11,983 nucleotides of DNA, taken from assembly GCA_028865845.1 (NCBI GenBank), contig JAGWJK010000043.1, forward strand, positions 1-11,983. The letters run 5' to 3'. Position 1 is the stretch's first letter; every line of letters begins with the position of its first letter. This DNA comes from Rhizobiaceae bacterium. GTDB lineage: Bacteria; Pseudomonadota; Alphaproteobacteria; Rhizobiales; Rhizobiaceae. The notes under the pieces were generated by a model that was given only the letters and a program-made list of their open reading frames with translations, searched no databases and was not told the DNA's origin. The position numbers and the translations under genes were made by a program. Shown piece by piece: positions 7,025-11,983 of the stretch.

Positions 7025-7695
7025 GCCAGGCGGACACAGGTCTCGAAACCAGCTCGGAGAACCATGCCGGCCTCATGGACGGCATGTATCGCTACCAGCG
7101 GCACATCTACGATCTGACCCGCAAATACTATCTCTTCGGTCGCGATCGAACCATCGCTCACCTGAATATTCCGCCGGAAGGATCGCTGCTGGAAGTCGGC
7201 TGCGGGACCGGCCGCAACATGCTTCTCGCCTATCGCCGTTTCCCCTCCGCAAAGCTCTATGGCCTCGACATTTCGCAGGAAATGCTGATCTCGGCCCGCA
7301 ATAATTTTCGCGGCCTCAAGCAGACGCCGGATTTCCACGTCGCCGATGCCACCGCTTTTTCGGCGGCGGATTTCGGCGTCGACGGTTTCAACCGCGTGAT
7401 GATCTCCTACGCGCTGTCGATGATCCCGGATTGGAAAGGCGCGATCGATGCCTCGCTCGCTGCCGTCGCCCCTGGGGGACAGCTGCACATCGTCGATTTC
7501 GGCCAACAGGAACGCCTGCCCGGCTGGTTCCGCGCCTTGCTGCAGGGATGGCTAAAGAAATTCCACGTCACGCCACGGGCAGACCTGCGCGCAGTGCTCG
7601 AAGAACGCGCAAAGACCTACGGCGCCAAGCTGAATTTCGAGGAAATCGGCCGCGGCTATGCCTGGCGCGCGGTCATCCATAAGCCGACCGTTTAG
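7021..7695 (+). CDS. btaB: SAM-dependent N-methyltransferase BtaB (diacylglyceryl homoserine to DGTS)
   Basis: Second enzyme of betaine lipid synthesis: adds three methyl groups from SAM to the amino group of diacylglyceryl homoserine, giving DGTS. It has 224 residues and the class I methyltransferase fold: motif I LLEVGCGTGRN (56-66), an acidic strand end in LYGLDIS (about 80-86), and a motif-II-like FNRVMISYALSMIPDW segment (about 123-138). N-terminal YRYQRHIYDLTRKYYLFGRD (24-42) is a strongly basic/aromatic block fitting a membrane-associated substrate. The start is GTG 7021, which forms GTGA with the btaA stop; GGGAAAAA just upstream may serve as ribosome site. The partner gene makes the specific function much more certain than the fold alone would. 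Confidence 0.93.
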   Translation: MSQADTGLETSSENHAGLMDGMYRYQRHIYDLTRKYYLFGRDRTIAHLNIPPEGSLLEVGCGTGRNMLLAYRRFPSAKLYGLDISQEMLISARNNFRGLKQTPDFHVADATAFSAADFGVDGFNRVMISYALSMIPDWKGAIDASLAAVAPGGQLHIVDFGQQERLPGWFRALLQGWLKKFHVTPRADLRAVLEERAKTYGAKLNFEEIGRGYAWRAVIHKPTV

Positions 7696-7699
7696 CCGC

Positions 7700-7716
7700 A
7701 TCGCCGTTCAGGCGAT
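7700..7716 (+). terminator. Small hairpin just after btaB
   Basis: ATCGCC (7700-7705) and GGCGAT (7711-7716) form a perfect 6-bp stem around GTTCA, four bases after the btaB stop. No T-tract follows, so it may act as a 3'-end stabiliser or a weak terminator in combination with the next inverted repeat. Confidence 0.3.
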
Positions 7717-7734
7717 TAAGATTGCTTATCCGGC

Positions 7735-7762
7735 TCTTCAAGTATAAGAATTCGCTTGAAGA
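7735..7762 (+). terminator. Inverted repeat with following T-run, possible btaAB terminator
   Basis: TCTTCAAG (7735-7742) pairs perfectly with CTTGAAGA (7755-7762) over a 12-base spacer, and a run of six T follows at 7770-7775. The order stem then T-run suits an intrinsic terminator for btaAB, but the stem is AT-rich and the T-run is seven bases away. It could instead be an operator for the GH25 gene. Confidence 0.4.
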
Positions 7763-7909
7763 TAACGCATTTTTTACGTTGATATGGTGAAAAAGTGGTA
7801 AGGCCTGCCGATTATGGTGGGCTCTTGCCTCTCTGGAATTTTCGGGGACCTCGCATTACGGAAGCCGACCTTGGGGCAGCAAGATTACTCAGGCCATTAC
7901 GGGATACCT

Positions 7910-8701
7910 ATGCGCCGGCTTTTGTTGTGCTTACTGCCGCTCGCTCTCCTATTGAACAGCTGTACCATGGGCTACGATTCCTTCCAGACGTCCTCCATTC
8001 CGAGGACGAGCTTCAAGGATACCAAGCCGCAGGATTTTGGCGCGGATCATCCGCAGCGTCGGCCCATCCACGGCATCGATATCTCGAAGTGGCAGGGTGA
8101 CATCAACTGGCAGACCGTGAAGGCCTCCGGCGTTTCCTTCGCTTTCATCAAGGCGACGGAAGGCAAGGACATGGTCGATCCTCGCTTCAGCGAGTATTGG
8201 CAGGAGGCGAACGCGGCCGGCATTCCTTATGCGCCCTATCATTTCTACTATTTCTGCTCGACCGCCGACGAACAGGCCGACTGGTTCATCCGCAACGTGC
8301 CCAAAAACGCGATCGTGCTGCCACCCGTGGTCGACGTCGAGTGGAACGCCGAATCGAAGACCTGCCGCACCCGACCGGACCCGGCCACCGTGCGCTCCGA
8401 GATCAAGCGTTTCATGGATCGGCTGGAAGCCTATTACGGCAAGCGCCCGATCATCTATACTTCGGTCGACTTCCATCGCGACAACCTGGACGGTTATTTC
8501 AACGACTACCATTTCTGGGTGCGTTCGGTCGCCAAACATCCGAAAGTGACCTATGCCAACCGCCCCTGGGCCTTCTGGCAGTACACCTCGACGGGGATTA
8601 TCCCGGGCATCAAGGGGCCTACGGACATCAACGTTTTCGCCGGTTCTGAGGAAAATTGGCACAACTGGGTGGCGGCAGTAGAAAAGCAAGGAAATTCTTG
8701 A
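7910..8701 (+). CDS. GH25 muramidase (lysozyme), lipoprotein
   Basis: A glycoside hydrolase family 25 enzyme, expected to hydrolyse the beta-1,4 bond between MurNAc and GlcNAc in peptidoglycan. From ATG 7910 it has 263 residues. The signal peptide MRRLLLCLLPLALLLNSC ends at Cys18; the lipobox LNSC has an unusual Asn at -2 but is otherwise good, suggesting a lipid-anchored periplasmic protein. The GH25 barrel runs from about residue 52 to the end: the first strand GIDISKWQGDINW has Asp57, and the catalytic pair is Asp142 and Glu144 in VVDVEW. FIKATEG (79-85) and the terminal WQYTSTG...TDINVF segment are also family hallmarks. An in-frame ATG at 7814 would add 32 residues and bury the signal, so I reject it. 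It reads toward the MltB-type gene, 80 bases on, suggesting a wall-remodelling pair. Confidence 0.93.
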   Translation: MRRLLLCLLPLALLLNSCTMGYDSFQTSSIPRTSFKDTKPQDFGADHPQRRPIHGIDISKWQGDINWQTVKASGVSFAFIKATEGKDMVDPRFSEYWQEANAAGIPYAPYHFYYFCSTADEQADWFIRNVPKNAIVLPPVVDVEWNAESKTCRTRPDPATVRSEIKRFMDRLEAYYGKRPIIYTSVDFHRDNLDGYFNDYHFWVRSVAKHPKVTYANRPWAFWQYTSTGIIPGIKGPTDINVFAGSEENWHNWVAAVEKQGNS

Positions 8702-8781
8702 GATTAACTGAATTTCTTTCTTGCTTCTGTCACAATCTTCTGTGAAAGCGACCTCTATTCTGTTCTCCGAGAGGATCGCCC

Positions 8782-10026
8782 ATGGACCGCTTCACCATTC
8801 GACGCAGCGCATTCGCTTTGCTTTTTGCTTCCGCCCTGACCGGTGTCGCGGCGGCTCAAGATGCGACGCCGGCAGCCGCGCCGAATACGGCCGCGACGGG
8901 CGCACCCCAGGCACCTTGCGGCGGCGATCTCTCGGCCTTCCTCGCGGGCGTCAAGGCTGACGCGCTCGCAGCCGGCGCCTCCGCAGATGCGATCGACAAG
9001 ACGCTCGCCGGCGCGCAGATCGACCCCAAGGTTCTCGCCATGGACCGCAGCCAGGGCGTCTTCCGCCAGACCTTCCTCGAGTTCTCGCAGCGCACCGTCA
9101 GCCAGGGCCGGTTGGACATCGGCCGTCAGAAGATCAAGCAGTATGCCGATGTATTCGCCAAGGCCGAGAAGGATTACGGCGTACCGGCCGGCGTGATCAC
9201 CGCTTATTGGGCGATGGAGACCGATTTCGGCGCTGTCCAGGGCAACTTCAACACCCGCAACGCGCTGGTCACCCTCTCGCACGACTGCCGCCGTCCCGAG
9301 TTCTTCCGCCCCCGTCTGATCGCGCTGATCGAAATGGTTCAGCACGGCGACGCCGATCCGGCAACGACGACCGGCGCATGGGCCGGCGAAATCGGCCAGA
9401 CGCAGATGCTGCCGCCCTCGATCATTGCCTTCGGCACGGACGGCGATGGCGACGGTCACGTCAACATGAAGACAAGCGCTCCCGACGTCATTCTGACGAC
9501 GGCCCGCTTCATCCAGAGCCTCGGCTTCCAGCGTGGTCAGCCCTGGCTGCAGGAAGTCACTGTTCCGGACAACCTGCCTTGGGAAAAATCCGGCATTGGC
9601 GGCACGCTGACGGCTGGCGATTGGTTCCAGCTCGGCGTCAAGCCGCGCGACGGCGATACCAGCTTCGGTTCGTTGCCGGCCGCCCTCATCCTGCCGCAGG
9701 GCCGCAAGGGTCCGGCATTCCTTACCTATCCGAACTACAATGCCTATCTGCAGTGGAACCAGTCGTTCATCTACACGACGTCGGCCGCCTATTTCGCCAC
9801 CCGCTTCGGCGGCTCTCCGCCTTATAACAAGGGCACGCCGGAGCCGGGCTTGAACGATGTTGACATGAAGGCGCTGCAGACCAAGCTCATTGCGCGTGGC
9901 TACGATGTCGGCAAGGTCGACGGCATCCTCGGCTCGGGCACGCGCGTCGCTATCCAGAAGGAACAGTTCCGCCTCGGCCTCCCCGCCGATGGATGGGCGA
10001 CACAGGCGCTGCTGAGCGCGCTTTAA
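8782..10026 (+). CDS. MltB-type lytic murein transglycosylase with C-terminal peptidoglycan-binding domain
   Basis: A soluble periplasmic lytic transglycosylase of the Slt35/MltB family, making 1,6-anhydromuropeptides. It has 414 residues. A Sec signal peptide ends at about 25 (ALTGVAAAQ); no lipobox cysteine, so not a lipoprotein, unlike E. coli MltB. The catalytic domain (about 46-340) has Glu146 in YWAMETDFG as general acid/base, GQTQMLPPS (205-213), and a DGDGDGHVNM loop (220-229) matching the EF-hand-like calcium loop of Slt35. A PG_binding_1 domain closes the protein (about 350-413: MKALQTKLIARGYDVGKVDG). The start ATG 8782 has GAGAGG (8769-8774) seven bases upstream. A strong intrinsic terminator follows 17 bases after the stop, so transcription ends here. 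Confidence 0.95.
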   Translation: MDRFTIRRSAFALLFASALTGVAAAQDATPAAAPNTAATGAPQAPCGGDLSAFLAGVKADALAAGASADAIDKTLAGAQIDPKVLAMDRSQGVFRQTFLEFSQRTVSQGRLDIGRQKIKQYADVFAKAEKDYGVPAGVITAYWAMETDFGAVQGNFNTRNALVTLSHDCRRPEFFRPRLIALIEMVQHGDADPATTTGAWAGEIGQTQMLPPSIIAFGTDGDGDGHVNMKTSAPDVILTTARFIQSLGFQRGQPWLQEVTVPDNLPWEKSGIGGTLTAGDWFQLGVKPRDGDTSFGSLPAALILPQGRKGPAFLTYPNYNAYLQWNQSFIYTTSAAYFATRFGGSPPYNKGTPEPGLNDVDMKALQTKLIARGYDVGKVDGILGSGTRVAIQKEQFRLGLPADGWATQALLSAL

Positions 10027-10043
10027 GAGCGGACTATTTATCG

Positions 10044-10072
10044 AAAAAGGACGGCTTCGCGCCGTCCTTTTT
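10044..10072 (+). terminator. Strong intrinsic terminator after the MltB-type gene
   Basis: A perfect 12-bp stem: AAAAAGGACGGC (10044-10055) pairs with GCCGTCCTTTTT (10061-10072) around TTCGC. The GC core is followed by T5GT3. The A-tract on the left makes it potentially active in both directions. Confidence 0.93.
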
Positions 10073-10084
10073 GTTTCCGGCAAA

Positions 10085-10100
10085 CGTCGATAATTCGACG
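10085..10100. promoter_or_regulatory. CGTCGA-TAAT-TCGACG inverted repeat upstream of the EamA gene
   Basis: A perfect 6+6 bp inverted repeat with a 4-base centre, 13 bases after the terminator and 88 bases before the EamA start. Its size and symmetry fit an operator for a dimeric regulator, for example of the TetR or GntR type, but no regulator gene is next to it. Confidence 0.35.
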
Positions 10101-10153
10101 ATCTTTCCAGCGTGTACCGTCCTTCGCAAGAAACGGGTGGCGACCGGCACGCC

Positions 10154-10173
10154 TTTCGCCAAGATGGGCGAAA
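10154..10173 (+). promoter_or_regulatory. Hairpin directly before the EamA ribosome binding site
   Basis: TTTCGCC (10154-10160) pairs with GGCGAAA (10167-10173) around AAGATG. The 3' arm ends one base before the purine-rich ribosome site GGGAGGAGAGG (10175-10185). It could affect initiation on this mRNA, or be an operator overlapping the promoter. Confidence 0.35.
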
Positions 10174-10188
10174 CGGGAGGAGAGGTCG

Positions 10189-11118
10189 ATGACCCCTAGC
10201 AATAACGGCATGAACGCGCTGGCCTGGAGCCTTTTGCTGGCACTAGGACTGATCTGGGGTGGCTCGTTCTTCTTTGCCCGGATCGCCGTACAGCATGTAC
10301 CTCCGCTCACGCTCGTCTTCTTTCGCCTCTCGCTTGCGGCATTCGCCTTGCACATCTACATCGCCGGCCGCATGGATATCTACACGCTGTTGCGAAAGCA
10401 CTGGCGACAGTTTCTGTTGCTCGGCCTCATCAACAATGCCGTACCGCATGCCCTGATCTTCCTTGGCGAGAGATATATGGGCGCCGGATTGGCCGCTGTG
10501 CTGAACGCCACGACGCCGATCTGGACGGTGCTGATCGGCAACCATTTCACCACAGACGAGCGACTGACCTCGGCCAAACTTGCCGGTTGCCTCACCGGGC
10601 TTGCCGGCACGATCGTCCTGCTCGGGCCAAGCATAATGACCAGTGGTGACGTCCCGTTCTGGGCTCTGATGCTGCCAGTTCTCGCGGCGATATCCTATGG
10701 ATTCGCGATCATCTATGCCAAACGTTTCAAAGGGATGGCGCCGCCTGTTATCGCGGCAGGTCAATTGACGGGTTCGTCGTTGATCGTTTTGCCAGCCTCG
10801 CTTCTGGTCGATCGGCCATGGGCATTGGCCATGCCACCGTCTGATGTCGTCATCGCTATCCTCGCCATGGCCCTGCTCTCTACCGCCTTCGCCTATATCC
10901 TTTATTTCCGGATCATGGTGCTGGCCGGCGCAACCAACGCCTCGCTCGTTACCCTGCTCGTGCCGCCAAGCGCGATCCTGCTCGGCTTTCTCTTTCTCGG
11001 TGAACGGCTCACGAACTCGGAAATTGCCGGGATGCTGCTCATCGGCGCGGGCCTCTTGGTCCTCGACGGCCGGCTCTATGCGCGAATGCGCCACGGCACG
11101 GGGCTGGGCCAGACCTAG
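10189..11118 (+). CDS. EamA family (drug/metabolite transporter superfamily) permease
   Basis: An inner-membrane permease of the DMT superfamily, probably an exporter of an amino acid, metabolite or toxic compound; substrate not deducible. The 309 residues contain two EamA repeats and about ten hydrophobic helices. The first repeat begins with ALGLIWGGSFFFARIA (18-33), whose WGxxF pattern is the family's hallmark, and ends near GTIVLLG (about 140-146). The second repeat runs from about 160 to 296 and ends with LLIGAGLLVLDGR. The start ATG 10189 is set by the long purine run GGGAGGAGAGG just upstream; a second Met at codon 8 is less well placed. It is transcribed on its own, after a strong terminator, and its stop codon overlaps that of the opposite-strand cytochrome b-like gene. 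Confidence 0.92.
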   Translation: MTPSNNGMNALAWSLLLALGLIWGGSFFFARIAVQHVPPLTLVFFRLSLAAFALHIYIAGRMDIYTLLRKHWRQFLLLGLINNAVPHALIFLGERYMGAGLAAVLNATTPIWTVLIGNHFTTDERLTSAKLAGCLTGLAGTIVLLGPSIMTSGDVPFWALMLPVLAAISYGFAIIYAKRFKGMAPPVIAAGQLTGSSLIVLPASLLVDRPWALAMPPSDVVIAILAMALLSTAFAYILYFRIMVLAGATNASLVTLLVPPSAILLGFLFLGERLTNSEIAGMLLIGAGLLVLDGRLYARMRHGTGLGQT

Positions 11119-11123
11119 CCCAG
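11104..11123. terminator. Hairpin over the shared stop-codon junction
   Basis: CTGGGC (11104-11109) pairs with GCCCAG (11118-11123) over an 8-base loop that contains most of the CTAG where both convergent genes stop. It could pause or end transcription from either side, but it has no T-tract and lies inside the coding ends. Confidence 0.3.
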
Positions 11124-11983
11124 GCGGCTGCCCGGTCGCGCAAATCCACGGAGAATGAACGGGACTGCCAGAAAGAAGGAAAAATACAGAATGGCGAGCA
11201 GCGGCACCAGATAGATCACCACAGCCGCGTCGGGCGCGAGGCTGCCGAGATAGCCGAGCCCAGCCCACACGACGGCAAGCCCCAGGCAGGCACAGAGCCA
11301 AGCTGAGCGCATCGCCCCTCGCCGCAGCCTATCGAGACGCAGCCACGGAACGATTGCCGGGACCGACATAGCGGCGAACATCAGCGCAAGACCGCCAAGT
11401 TTGTCATCCGTCGCCCGCAGCAGCGCATAAAATGGCAGCAGATACCAGGGCGAGACGATCTCAAGCGTATCCTCGGTCGGCAGATCCGGCATGCTGAAAA
11501 GATGGCTCATCGCCAGCCCCAGGAGAAGGCCAAGTAGAACGGCAACGGCGCCAGCTGCCACAAGGAAAGCGACAACGAAACGCCAGGAGCGCTGATGCCA
11601 CGCATCGTGATGCATGACCACCAGGTCGACGATCAGCATCGTCAAGGCCGCGACGATGCGGAAATCATATCCCGTCCCCTGCCAGGCCATCATGATATCG
11701 CCGACAACAGGAAGTTGAGCCAGCCAGAAGCTCATCTGATCCCAGGGAATAAGGAAGCCGAGAAAGGCTGATAGCTCCGAGGCAACCCAAATCCCGATCA
11801 CCAGCAACCAGGTCAACTTGCGCACGCCGGTAAAGACGCCGATGTAGATCGAGAAGCCGACATGGATGAAGAGCGCGAGATAGAACGTGCCGGTAAGGTT
11901 CGGAGCGCCGAGACCGCTCGGAAAAAGCAGTCCTGCGAGGGCGACGAGAACGAGGAAAAGACCGATATCTCCCGCCAGCGGCC
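11115..11983 (-). CDS. Divergent cytochrome b-like membrane protein, 5' end outside window
   Basis: A homologue of the cytochrome b subunit of bc-type complexes, open to the right edge with 288 residues visible (residue 1 is the first complete codon, 11981-11979). Hydrophobic segments match cytochrome b helices B to H: FIHVGFSIYIG (38-48), GFLIPWDQMSFW (75-86) as in LPWGQMSFW, a helix ending in MHHDAWH (123-129), then SPWYLLPFYALLRATDDKLGG (177-197) where the quinol-oxidising PEWY motif normally stands. Against bovine cytochrome b, His40 and one of His124/125 line up with the heme bH ligands; the expected bL ligand positions hold non-histidines, and PEWY has become SPWY. It therefore may carry one heme, or none, and should not do standard Q-cycle chemistry. 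The visible GTG at 11825 is an internal valine, not the start. Partners, if any, lie beyond the window. The family is clear; the function is not. Confidence 0.78.
   Translation of the reverse strand, partial: PLAGDIGLFLVLVALAGLLFPSGLGAPNLTGTFYLALFIHVGFSIYIGVFTGVRKLTWLLVIGIWVASELSAFLGFLIPWDQMSFWLAQLPVVGDIMMAWQGTGYDFRIVAALTMLIVDLVVMHHDAWHQRSWRFVVAFLVAAGAVAVLLGLLLGLAMSHLFSMPDLPTEDTLEIVSPWYLLPFYALLRATDDKLGGLALMFAAMSVPAIVPWLRLDRLRRGAMRSAWLCACLGLAVVWAGLGYLGSLAPDAAVVIYLVPLLAILYFSFFLAVPFILRGFARPGSRLG

Noticed and set aside
7814..7909. Upstream start for the GH25 protein adding 32 residues
   Set aside because: It would place the hydrophobic, lipobox-bearing signal peptide internally; ATG 7910 gives a normal lipoprotein N-terminus.
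8724..8745. Repeated CTTCTGT with TCACA/TGTGA arms before the MltB-type gene, considered as a Pho box
   Set aside because: The repeat period is 13 bases, not 11, and the second half departs from CTGTCAT; I do not call it a PhoB site.
8755..10083. Minus-strand open frame opposite the MltB-type gene (442 codons)
   Set aside because: Runs through the terminator and the signal peptide region of the real gene, and shows no family motifs.
1..11983. CRISPR arrays, insertion sequences, integrase or attachment sites, tRNA genes, phage or defence genes
   Set aside because: I looked for repeat-spacer periodicity, transposase or integrase motifs, and tRNA-like cloverleaf ends and found none; coding style is uniform across the window.

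Overview
The window looks like a chromosomal segment from an alphaproteobacterium of the Rhizobiaceae (Rhizobium/Agrobacterium/Sinorhizobium type). The basis is high GC with strong GC3 codon use, a PPi-type phosphofructokinase, an adjacent btaA-btaB pair for betaine lipid synthesis, a cytosolic TerB/J-domain DjlA-like protein, and several cell-wall lipoproteins typical of this group. The genus is inferred from protein character only. I see no insertion sequence, CRISPR array, tRNA or rRNA. The gene content is ordinary and tightly packed.

Layout, left to right. A 3'-truncated djlA-like co-chaperone gene (minus strand, 1-622) diverges from pfp (934-2145) across a 311-base intergenic region. pfp is followed, after a hairpin, by a LysE/RhtB-type exporter (2225-2860). 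Next is a lipoprotein lytic transglycosylase with a long Pro/Ala/Thr/Gln-rich spacer (2976-4163). It converges on a membrane-anchored beta-lactamase-fold serine hydrolase (4199-5587, minus). The hydrolase diverges from btaA-btaB (5777-7695, overlapping by 4 bases), which makes the phosphorus-free lipid diacylglyceryl-N,N,N-trimethylhomoserine (DGTS). Two 11-bp-period repeats upstream of btaA resemble Pho boxes, in line with the known PhoB control of this lipid in Sinorhizobium. A GH25 muramidase lipoprotein (7910-8701) and an MltB-type transglycosylase with a C-terminal peptidoglycan-binding domain (8782-10026) follow, closed by a textbook intrinsic terminator (10044-10072). An EamA/DMT permease (10189-11118) then converges on a cytochrome b-like gene (11115-11983, minus, cut by the window edge). 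The two stop codons share a single CTAG.

Two functional themes stand out: envelope remodelling (three different peptidoglycan-cleaving enzymes in about 7 kb) and membrane lipid replacement (btaAB). The least ordinary item is the cytochrome b homologue at the right edge. In a by-eye alignment it keeps candidate ligands for heme bH, lacks both expected ligands for heme bL, and has the Qo-site PEWY motif changed to SPWY. All family assignments come from reading the translations; no database search was possible.
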